A stretch of 64,000 nt of DNA from Plantago ovata (Eukaryota > Streptophyta > Magnoliopsida > Lamiales > Plantaginaceae). Of this stretch, positions 35,489-50,100 are shown piece by piece; position 1 is the first letter of the stretch; every line of letters starts with the position of its first letter. The DNA is taken from assembly GCA_028274465.1 (NCBI GenBank), contig CM051456.1, positions 20,493,033 through 20,557,032 on the forward strand. The letters are read 5' to 3'. Position numbers and translations under genes: made by a program. The notes under the pieces are model-generated. The model made no database searches and was not told the DNA's origin. It saw only the letters and a program-made list of their open reading frames with translations.

Positions 35489-38280
35489 CCATAAAATTGG
35501 ACAGATCGATTGCACACGTTTCTTGTGTGAAGGGGTTTGTGTACATGACCACACAAATGGCTGGTCGCTTATAGTTGTAGAGAAATGGACGATTCTTTAT
35601 TTGTTTGGCTACCAAAGTAAGCAACTTGTGTTCCCTAGTAGTTCATAGGTGGGAAAATTGCCCAAAAAAATTGTAGAAAATGATACACACAAGGTAGAAA
35701 GAAGGGTTCTCCTTCACACTTAATCCTAGAGGGAAGGCTTGATGCTGTGTAAAACCAAGAAATGGTATATACCTATATCAATGATCTGGTTGATCTGTAC
35801 TCTGTGTTCCCTAAACTTATGTTTCATGGTTGGTGGTTGGAGTGGTGAATTGCTTACAGATTTTGTAAAAATAAGTTTGGAGTTTGAGTCCTGTGAATAG
35901 ATGAAATATCACTACGGGAGTTTGTCCACGCGATATTGCTTAAATTGATTTCCATTATGTGAACTTGTGATGCATATGCAAAGATTTGGTTGTTTCTTAA
36001 TACTGATTGTATATCTGAAATGGAGTTGCTACATAAATTTAAAATGCACAATTTAACCTGTATGTTTCTTGTGACTTGTACAATAAGATATTCCTGCATA
36101 TCCTGTGATTTATCGTTTTTTTTAGATGAATTATAGAAAGGGTCAAATACAAGAACCAGACTTTTGTTAGTCTCATCGGAAAGTTAACAAATTGGACTTG
36201 ATTGATAGTTTAAGATTTCTAATCAATAAAAAGAAGAAAGAGTCACTGTAAAATTATTATTATTACTATGCAATAAATTGTTTCTTTCACAATCAAAGTG
36301 TAGCGTGAATGCAATAAACATGTATATTGGCGTCATTTGCCGAATCCCACTTCACTATCACATTGACATCTTTCATCAATGTAACTTTTTGATAGTAGTA
36401 GTATATTATTAGTGTCACAAAAATTCAGTTCCTGACTTGGTTTGATTAAATCAACCATATACACAAACAACGATAACTTCCCAACTAATATCCACTTTTA
36501 TGTAGCCCAATTAATTCATTACCAAAACAATCAAGTAGCCGTCACTTGTCTGTTACCCGATTCAGCTACAGGAAAACAATAGTAGTAGTACATGTTGAAA
36601 AACAATATTCGACGACATGTCTAAATTATTGGGTCCAAAATGCAGAGTGGTATAATTTACCTGAGAAACTTAATTTTAAGCAAGTTGAACATTGCATGTG
36701 TAATTGAGTTGATTTATCTAATTCATGATCTTTTTATTCAACATATTCTTATTATCCAAAATGAGGTGTCATGATATTTGTATTGGATAAAATTGAGTTC
36801 ATAGTTGTAAATAAAAGACAAACCCTGTAGGCTAATAAGCGAGGAAACAGATTAGTCGAGCCAAAAAGTGCATTTGGTGACAAAACAAGGGTCCCTAGTC
36901 CAAGTTGGTGCGAACCCTAATGCCTATCCATCCAACAAGGCAACCCGACCCTTGTCGACACCACGCCACGCGGCTTCAACACTTCTCCTCTCCTGAATCA
37001 TGATGTGCTTGACCCAATATTCATTTTGTACGAGTAAAGTCCGTAGTCCGTAGGTGCCACAGAAATTTCGATTATTGTCTCATTCCACTCACTCGACATA
37101 TGTAGTCGATGCGAGTCCTTAATGCGTGATTCTAGTAGATATACTAGTGCGTGTGGTGGATACACCTAAAGTTGAAACAGCCACAAGTTTCGAGATTATA
37201 ATCGTAAAATCTTAACATATAGTATCAGTGTGATTTACTAGAATGGTCAAATAAAACTTTCTGGTCTTATAATTTGAAACTCAAGAAAGAGCACATGCAA
37301 TAAAAATAGTTGGCAACTATCTGGTCCAGCTAGCCGTGTCAACTTAAGGTGTATACATCAAAGCCACCATCGTTATCAGATTTTTCCAAGTAAGCTTATT
37401 AACGAAAATAATCATAATAATAATTCATGATAGTAATACCTGATACCATCCGGCAATAAACACCGTCACATCTTGAATATATATAAAATTTGCTTGAGAA
37501 TTCTTTGCTTGGAAAAATACAACTCCAAAAGAATCGTGGCGTGTCCAAATATACACTTTAATGGCGACTTCGGGTGGTGTAGAGGTGGCAAATGGTCGTT
37601 CGGATCCGATGATGTTGGGTGAGTAATTTTATTTCGGATGATTTTGGGATTTGAATTTAGATGTGTTTGGATTTTGAGTCTTGATCGGATTTGGTGTTGT
37701 TCAGATTTAAATTTTAAGACATTTCGAATCATATCAATTTGGGTCGGGTCGGATTTGGTGTTGGTTTAATATTTGAACCCAAAATTGTTCTTACAATGAA
37801 AATTTATAAATTATTACAATATTAAAATCTTAATTATAAATTAATTATATATATTATCCTTAAAAATTTAATTCGGGTAATTTCGGATTGGATGAGTTCG
37901 TGTGACATTTGGTTCGGGTCGCATGAACTTCAGACCATATTTATTTGGGTGATTTCGGATCAAGTTTATTTGGGTGATTTCGGATTGAATAAGTTCGATC
38001 AATGTTCAGATGGTTGACCGTAATATTTCAGATAAGACTTTGGATCCCATTGGTTCGGATTCGGATGGCTCGTACTAAACTGCTCATATCATGTTAAACA
38101 TTTACTAATTACTAAATACACAGTTACTACGAGTTATTTAATAATTGAAGAAATAGTTCAAATAATATAAACAATATAAAAAAGAAAATCACTTGCACCG
38201 TTGCACGGCATCATACACTTTCTATTTTTACGATTGACATGTGTAAGATTTTTTTTTTTTCTGGTTTTGATTTTTTATAC
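35489..38280. other. Gene-free spacer after the PLIP gene
   Basis: The first few hundred bases are likely 3' UTR. 37590-38060 is rich in degenerate TTCGGAT/TTCGGGT words. I see no coding region or RNA gene. Confidence 0.5.
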
Positions 38281-38289
38281 CCTCTTAAC

Positions 38290-38965
38290 GTCCCTTAATA
38301 ACGAAATGAACCACCATAGTTTATCAATTACATTTTAGTGCAAAGTCAACAAAAATTCACTATTCCAAAATTAAATTTTGATGAAACCAAACAAACCTTA
38401 GTGTTTTCAAATAAAAAAGATAAAGAATTAAAAGAAAAACTAAGTAAAATACTAAAAATAATAAAATAAATTAAAAAAAAAAACTTAACTAAAATATAAA
38501 TAAAAAAATTATCTTCATCATCCCTAAAGCTTCGGTACCGTAACTTTTTCCGGTACCGGAGCTCCAGCGTCGAAAACGGTGAAGCAAGCTGCTCCACCAC
38601 CATTAACGGTGCAGCAAGCAGCTTGCTCCACCACCAGATCGGTGGAGCAGTAGCTCCATCATTGCTCCACCGTTACCGGCACCGGACTCCGATACCGGAA
38701 TTTTCCAGTATCGAAGCTTTAGCGAAGAAGAAGATGGATGGATCTTGTTAAATATTTAATTTTTATTTTATTTTATAAGTCTATTTAGATTTTTAAAATT
38801 TTTAAATTAATTTTTGATTAAAAATATTTATTTTTCTTAAGTAATGTTTGGTTGGAAGGTGTTTAAAGTGTTGGTCAACTCAAATGGACTAAAATGTAAT
38901 TGAGTTTGGACTAAAATGAAATTGATAACACAAGAGGGTCCTTTATGATAAAGGTCTTCGTAGAG
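38290..38965. mobile_element. Foldback (near-complete inverted repeat) element
   Basis: The left half and the right half pair in inverted orientation over most of about 670 bp: ATCAATTACATTTTAGTGCAA pairs with GACTAAAATGTAATTGA, AACCAAACAAACC with TAATGTTTGGTT, and CTAAAGCTTCGGTACCG with CGAAGCTTTAGCG. The GC-rich centre (38520-38715) has nested GGTACCG/CGGTACC and TGCTCCACC palindromes. Non-coding, MITE or foldback type. Confidence 0.7.
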
Positions 38966-39634
38966 AGCCCTTATAATCATTTTTTTTTTTTTCTTTTTAG
39001 GATTGTGTAAGTATGATTAAAAGATAAAGTTTAAATTGAATTGGAAATTTACTTGTAGTTGATACCATTTTTGAATTATGTAAAATTCATAAATCATAAA
39101 CAAAATTGGACGATCATTGAATCTTTCAAATTTTATGGAATTGAAATAAGATATGCCCAATTGATCACTTTTTTGCCCAAATGTTTGTAGTTGTACATAA
39201 TCCGACTACTGTAGTTGTCCATAGTGACTTCGACTAGCACTATGTAAACCGACTACTGTAGTTCTACATAATTTTGCTTCCTATAGTAGTAATAAAAATG
39301 ACTTTTCCAAAAAATATCCCGGATCGACAATTTGTAATTATTCGTTATTGAAAAATAAGAAAGTAATCTATTGGCTAGGCCCCTATCATTCGGAGAGCAC
39401 CGATGCAAATAATTAAGGGGCTTGTTAAACGTAGTAGCAATTTTACTAAACGTTGGAAATTTATTAGTAATTTGCAAAAAACACCTTATTTTTAATATTT
39501 TACAAATAAGTCACAAATTTATTAAATACATTAAATACACACAAATTACAACTAACACAATTTCATACGTTCATTACTTCCTTCTCCACAACAAATTCTT
39601 CAGAAACAATCTCTTCTGAATACAAATTTTCAAC

Positions 39635-43129
<3,495 letters not shown>

Positions 43130-43452
43130 TGAATTCTTGTTAGTTTTTCATAGAATAGCTTTTCACATTTCTGATTTATGATTGCAATATCTTATACAAT
43201 TTTCCTAATTATTTAGAATCCCCATTATTTATTTTTGTGGTTAGTTTTTGTAAAATAGTGGCATTGCAATAACACAAACTAACATTCGAAACACCCATAG
43301 AATAATAATTCAAGTCTCACAAACATAAACTAACATCCAAAAATAATAATTTAGGTCCAAAACAAACACATAGAAAAACACAAACGTCAAAGGGTTCGAG
43401 TATCCGGAACACAAATTAAACTAAAACATAAAAGACACGGTCATTGTAGTGC

Positions 43453-45766
43453 CTAATCAACTATCCTACGAGGCTTCTTGACTAGCATACGGGACAGTTG
43501 ATGCACAAGGTTTTTCATGTCATCATAAGTGGGAGATGGATTGGTCTGCGGATGGAATGGGGCGACCATATCCGTGATAGTCATAAGTAATTCCGCTTCA
43601 GAATTCTTATCCTGAACTGCATTCTGGACAACCTCTCTATTTACCTTGGGATGTGTCCTAGGAATATACCAAAGTAGGTAATCAGTAGTATCACTCTCAA
43701 TTTGAAATGTATTAAGCCTCACAGACCTGAAAGATTAAGATACATATAGTTAGTCATAATGGTCTTCAAATGAAAATTTTTAAATAGACCATTTAAATTT
43801 GCATGTAGTCATAGTTACCTCTGTGATAGGTTGCATAAGTGGCTCCGCCATTTCAAAAACATGGTTCGGTCGACATGGTGTTCCAGAATGTATTGACGTG
43901 GTGTCTCTGTCCTCACAGCTTTTACTGGATGAATTGGTGCGAATGGAATAGACTGTCCATATCCAAACTGTCTCATGACACGATCTGGCATATATGGCTC
44001 GGTGTAACTCCGACAATGTAGAATACCCTCAAACAGTGTTATCGGAATTTCCTTGGAAGGGTTGTCCCCAAATGGTGTCCAGTTCACCTGAGTACGAAAC
44101 AAAATTGTACATTTGACGATAATATTCAAACAGAACTAAAGTCAGAATTCAAGTAAACTAGGAAACTTACTTGGTTGGCACGCAACTCGTCCAACTGAAT
44201 ACGGATAGACTTCAGTAATGATTCCTGCTCAGCTAGTCGGTTTGGGGACGGTATCCATCTTTTTGCCCAAGGACCATCTACCACATCTGTTCTTCCCCTT
44301 GGACGAAAAGGCGGGAAGTATTCATAAATCCAAGCCTGTAATTAATGCATTGTATGTTAATTCAATAATAAGTATTATAACGACAACATTAGATAAAAAG
44401 CACTGACGCTGACACTAACCTGTAGAAGTGTGAGACAACCAGCAATGTTGGTGCATCCAGCTCGTGATGCCTTTCCGAGTTGTCTGTACAAGTTGGCCAA
44501 TGTAGCTGCACCCCATGCATAGTTCTGAACACCATCACTTTCATGTAGAAGCTCTAGAAAACCGGCGTGGACAAGAGTGGTTGTCTTATCAACGAACAAT
44601 GTCGTGCCAAGGAGCCACAACAAGTACGTTGAAAATACAGAGTTGTTGTTCAAATTACCCTGTTTTAGGCGCTTCTCCAATACATCAAACCCACACCGAC
44701 CATGCTTCCAACCAAGTTCCCTTCCCAATTTGTCATCCAAAGGCAATTCCAGCAGAAGTCCCATATCTGTCATCAAACCCTCAGTCGTGCGACTAGAAAT
44801 CACAGGCTTACCAGTCACGGGGATTTGTAGAATATACCATACATCGTGTAAAGTGATGGTCATCTCACCGAATGGCATGTGAAAGGAGTTGGTCTCAGGC
44901 TGCCATCTCTCAACAAAAGCTGATATAAGAGCGTGGTCAATAGAGTTGTACATACAGTCCTTCAGGTGGTATAGCCTACTTTCCTTCAACCATGTCAATA
45001 CATCATAATTAGCATCTTTTTCTGGGATAGAGAGATTCTTTGATCTTGCATGTCTTGAATGACAATGCAAGCACCTAAGGACCTATAAAAATAACAAAAC
45101 ATGTTACAACAATATTAAATATTATGTGACCAACATAATAATTCAAGTCTCACAAACATAAAATTGACTGACCTCCCCCTTATGCCATATTTGGTATGCA
45201 ATATGGTGTTTGAACGAAGGCAATAACTCCTTTAGTACTGGCCCTCCATCAACTCCCAAACTCATCGGGCTACCATGCACATTACCCTCCATGTCACCAT
45301 GAATATGTTCTCTCGGCCCTAAATAAAGAAAAAATTAAAAAGAAGAACCTAAACAATATTAACTGATAAAATCACAAGAAATTGAATTACCTTGCAAATT
45401 ATCATAAGTTTCTTCATCGTCTTCCTCATCACTAGCAATCTCATGACGATTAATACCTTTACCTTTACTGCGAAGGTTATCAAGATATGCATCTCTCTCC
45501 ATATCTTTAAGTGTACCACTAGATATCGAAGTATCATCATCATCGGAACTATCCACCATGGTCTCAGTTGCACGTGCAGACTGTTCATGCACTTGGGTAC
45601 TCTCACTTTCCTGCTCCATGTCATCCCTCGTAGCCCTTGCTTTGGCCTCAACAGGAAGCCTACGTCCTTCTTCTGCACGCTTACGGTTTGATTGAGTAAC
45701 AACCCTTCCTTGCAAGCGTCCACCACCAACATCTTCCCAATATTCTTTCTTTCCACCCTTATCCAT
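43453..45766 (-). CDS. Plant mobile domain (PMD) protein, MAIN/MAIL-like, encoded by the MULE
   Basis: Six exons on the minus strand: 45766-45391, 45318-45173, 45082-44420, 44335-44171, 44087-43819 and 43726-43453; 630 aa, phases consistent at every GT-AG junction. The N terminus (about 1-125) is hydrophilic with an acidic DSSDDDD and EDDEE tract. The PMD core lies in the large third exon: DHALISAFVERWQPETNSFH, then GEMTITLHDVWYILQIPV and LLWLLGTTLF. Next come WIYEYFPPFRPRGR and PYMPDRVMRQFGYGQ, both typical of the family. PMD proteins occur as host genes (MAIN, MAIL1, linked to genome stability and silencing) and within transposons; this one lies inside MULE ends, convergent with the transposase. 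Its role is unknown. A 5' UTR exon probably ends at 46172, with the 46171-45767 intron holding the palindrome cluster. Confidence 0.85.
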
Positions 45767-45872
45767 CTATAAATACAACAAAGTAAGATTAGAATGAACA
45801 ATCAATATCTCTACAACTACGTATATATACAACAAGTCATTAATTTATTATCAAATTATAAGGGGACATGAT

Positions 45873-46394
45873 AAATGTGTGCATCAATAAAATATGAAGA
45901 TCAATTAATATAACAAGTTGAAGTTTGATGTAATTTGATATATATATATATAGCAAAAAAAAATTAAAAAAATAAAAAAAATAAATAAATAAAAAAAATT
46001 AAAAAAGACACACCAGGGCGCTGGCCTGCTGTTCTCAACAGCAGGCCGCGCGGCCTGCTGTTCCGGCCGAGCAGCCGCGGCTGCTCGGCCTTAATATGGG
46101 CGGCGGTGGTTTTCCGCCGCCCATATACGCCACACATATACTTTAAAAAAAAATAAAATTAAAGAACTAACCTTGATTTGAGTTTGATGATATCTCTTGG
46201 TGTGTTCTTCAAGTTGAATTGAAATATGTTGATTAGGTTATTGATTTAGAGGCTTGATTTATTTAAGTTGGAATTGTGATGATTTTAAAAGTATTGGGTT
46301 AATTTGTAAAATTATAAATTTATAGATATTTTATGTAATTTACAATAAATTTTCAACATTTAGTAAATTTATGTTTCGACGTTTAATATTTTCC
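45873..46394. repeat. Right long inverted-repeat arm of the MULE
   Basis: Counterpart of 39417-40038. Read on the minus strand it starts GGAAAATATTAAACGT and contains the palindrome cluster, a TTTTTATTTTTTTAATTT tract, (TA)7 and the inner ACATCAAACTTCAACTTGTT block. Confidence 0.75.
46023..46126. other. GC-rich palindrome cluster in the right arm
   Basis: Four structures in 104 bp: an 11-bp stem with 3-nt loop at 46023-46047 (GGCCTGCTGTT and complement), an overlapping perfect 26-bp palindrome at 46037-46062, a second perfect 26-bp palindrome at 46065-46090 (centre CCGCGG), and a 13-bp stem with 7-nt loop at 46094-46126 (ATATGGGCGGCGG). It shares the CAGCAGGCC word with the left cluster and lies in the 5' intron of the PMD gene. 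Confidence 0.9.
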
Positions 46395-47119
46395 TTAATT
46401 AAGGGAAAATTTCGTGCATTGTTTACTACTACTCCATTTTTAGCTAGGTTAAATATTTTCCCAAAAGGAATAGTAGTACACAATGCCGACTATGAGTAAA
46501 ACCAGCAGAGATTGTCGATACTTCATGTGAACTGAAGTCTGAAGCGGTGACTCTTTTTAATTTTATTATAATGGTAATAAAATAATACATGCCGGTTATA
46601 GAAGCCATTTTAACTTACAAGACACCCATCCTGTCATTAGAGAATGGGGGTATAGACGTCATGTACTTCTGAAACTACCCATTTATCACAAGAAAAAGCA
46701 CAACCTTTCTTTATAACAATTAGGGCCATGTGGTACCGGTTCTACATTTTCCCATTGGGATTAAGCACCAACCCATCCCACTAGGCCCAATATGTCGGCC
46801 GAAGGCCCAATACAGACGAATGAAAAACAATGACATTTTGCGCGGACACGTGTCCTTCTGACTTGCCCAAAATTTCATACTCCCGCCAGTGCACCGAAAT
46901 CAAAAACGGAAACCAAAAAGATAAATCCCTCCTTCTTTATTATCTTCCCAAATTTACCCTTCACTTTTCCCCAAATCTCCCTTTCTCTCTAATCTTCCAC
47001 AGCAAGCTTCAGAAAACTCCACACATAACTTTCTGGATTTACTATTGCTCTGTGCAATATACACCGAGATCACTCTAAATTGTATGCTCTAGAGCCTAGA
47101 CTCATTTACTTCAGTTTCA
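46395..47119 (+). promoter_or_regulatory. Upstream region of the BRCT gene
   Basis: Two GGCCCAAT words (46784-46791 and 46804-46811; site II type TGGGCC on the other strand) and a perfect palindromic G-box GACACGTGTC at 46845-46854 precede the CT-rich leader. Site II elements are common in promoters of genes active in dividing cells, which suits a genome-maintenance gene; that link is inference. No clear TATA box. Confidence 0.4.
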
Positions 47120-50100
47120 ATGATGGAAAGCAATCAGGATTCTCCACATGATGAACCTTCCACGGCCTTCCTTGGAGTTCGTTTCATCCTCCTCGGATTT
47201 GATGCAATTGCGAAAGAGAAGGTTTATGTTTGTTTTTTGTTTTATTTAACAGCTGTATGTATTAATCGAAATTTATTCTCAAGCTGTTTGTGTTTGTGTT
47301 TTTTTTTTTGTTTTTTTTTTGAAATATAAGCTGTTTGTGTTTATTAACTTGTTCAGATTCGATCGGTGCTGCTTGAATGTGGAGGAGTTGATGAAGTGGA
47401 TTATGGTCCTGGATGTACGCACGTGATTGTAGATAAGATTCTCTATGTGAGTCGATAAGTAATTTACTTTGGTGATGAGTTGAAGACTTGAAGTTCAGTA
47501 ACATTTTTTAGTTAATATAGTGGAAGCTGCTAGTTTTGATTTCTGTAGCTTTTCATTATATGCGTAGAATTGTATTTTGAAAATGCTTCAGTTCTAGATC
47601 AATGCTTTCGGTTTCGAGTCTGCTGTTTTTTAGCTGAAGCACTATTTGTAACACTTTGTTCATGGTATAGGATGACCCCATGTGTGTGGCTGCACGACAA
47701 GATGGGAAGGTTGTCGTGACAGGCTTATGGGTTGCTCATAGTCTTGATGCCGGAGCGGCTATTAATGCCACCCATGTGAGTATCTCTTATTGGTGACTAC
47801 ATCTATGTGTCAGTCACTCTGTCAACTGAAGTATTTTACATAAGCTAAAGTGCGTATTTTGGGGCAACAAATATGCAGCTCTCTGTTTAGATTGATCTGC
47901 ATTGTATCGTATATTCTGTTTATATGAGTTATGGCAGTGTAGTTATCTATTATGTATCGATGCAATTTGTACTTGTCCATGATTCATATTTTCTAGTTGT
48001 TGGATTGTTGCATGGGATTGTGGCTATAGCATTAGGTTTTATGGCTTTATTATATGTTGCATCGCAGTACATTGGTGGTATATAACTATTGAGAGACTTT
48101 TCTTAGACTGTCTAACAGTTAGGAGGGTGAATGCATTTATCATTTGTGTGGGTAGTGGTCTGGTTATTCTTAATATTCAAGATGTGTGCAAATTAGGGGA
48201 GAGTCTGTTTGTGCCTACCCTTGGGTGGTTGGTGATGTGATTATCCTAACATTTTAGGTATGCCTGTCAAGTTTTGTAATAACTATTACATTTCGTTGTC
48301 AGTCATTTCCATTTTCTTGTCCTTAGGATTTTTCTATGGATTTTAAATCATCAGCCCATTTCATTAAAGATATATTCGTGTGGTCTGTGGACAAACTGAG
48401 TGCTTTCGTCTTGCTATTCAGTATTCGGATTTCCCCTTTTCTCACATATATTCTGACCAAGCCGGTTTGTTTGTTTCGTGTTTATTTTTCTCTCTATTAC
48501 GGCGCCGTACAGATACTATATAGGCCTTTGAGAGACTTCAATGGCATTCCGGGTGCCAAATCCATGGTTGCCTGCTTGACTGGTTACCAGCGACCAGAGA
48601 GAGATGATATCATGGTTCTGAATGCTACTCTCAGTCTTCTTCTTCCTTAAGATTGGGCATATAGTTAAGCACTTCTAATCATTAGTATTGTCATCTCATA
48701 GTAACTGTTTCTTTCCCCAGAATATGGTTGCTTTGATGGGTGCAAGATTTTCAAAGCCACTGGTGGCGAACAAGGTTACACATTTGATATGCTACAAGTT
48801 CGAGGGTGTGTTCTTCTCTATCCTGTTTGAAATGTTTTAGTTTTCATTGCTATATGTAATGGACTCAGTATGGCTTTTGCGCTCTTGCATGCGACATTAT
48901 TATCATCTATATGACCATAGTCTCACTTTTTGTACTTGTTTCGTATAAGAGATATGTTATGATAAAAACTGCATATCTTAGTCGTATATGGTTATTTTGT
49001 TCTTATATGGTTTCTTTCTCAATGATTCTTGCCTATCCAATGTGTGTCTTGTTAGCTGATGGTAGGGAATCGTAGCATGCACTTGTTTTGTTGAACTTCA
49101 GTATAAGTATGAAACTAGGCTTGACCTTCTTTTAAACCTTCCTACTATGGGGACCTGTTGATGTTTTACTTGACACCTGCATTTTTCTGTTCTGTTTCCT
49201 TATTGCCCTCTGATGGCTACTCCCTGTGCTACTATGCACTCTTCGGATCCTGGTATTGAAAATGCAATTTGTTTGAACAGGTGAGAAGTATGAGCTTGCC
49301 AAGAAAATGAAGACCATAAAACTTGTTAACCATCGTTGGCTGGAAGATTGGTATTCTTTTTCATTTGGTCATTATCATAGTTAGTTCAATGTGTCATTCA
49401 TGCACTCCATTTGCTGTTACTGGTTTGTCATTTATTTATTTCACTTGTGCAGTTTAAAAGCATGGGAATTTCTTCCAGAAACTGAATATTCCAAGAGGTG
49501 AGGTAAACGGCTGTAATTTTTCGGCCAGGACTGGATAAGACTCTACCTTTTATGTGTGTAAATGCATTACGGATGCTGTTCCATGGTTTACAACATTGTT
49601 ATTAATGTTAATAAAGATATGATTTGTTTCCTGAAACAGTGGATATGAGGTGGATATGGAGGTTGAAGCTAAGGATTCAGAAGACGAGACAGAAAACTTG
49701 GCCTTAATGGGTGCTGGAAGAAATATAGTTGTCAGTCCTCAGGCTGCACGGAATGAGAGAAGATTCTCCCATCAGTCACCAATGAAGCAGGAGATGTCAA
49801 GAAACAGTTCACATTCTAGTGCATCTAAATGTTTGGTTAATATTGGTAGCTCCCATAAGGTCCAGTCAACTCCTAGAAAGGATTCCAATGTTGAAAATGC
49901 ATCACTTACAGGAGATAGTTATATGCCTCTTGAGATACCAAGTGGCAGGAGTTCTCCAAAAGTTTCCTCTGAAGTGTCATCACATATTGATGAAAATGAA
50001 ATGGCTGAAAGTTCTAAGAAGTCTCCAAGTACTGATGTAACCAAGATAAGCAGCAGGAGTAATTTGAGGAGTCCTCCTGGGAAGCCCAGTATTTCAGTCA

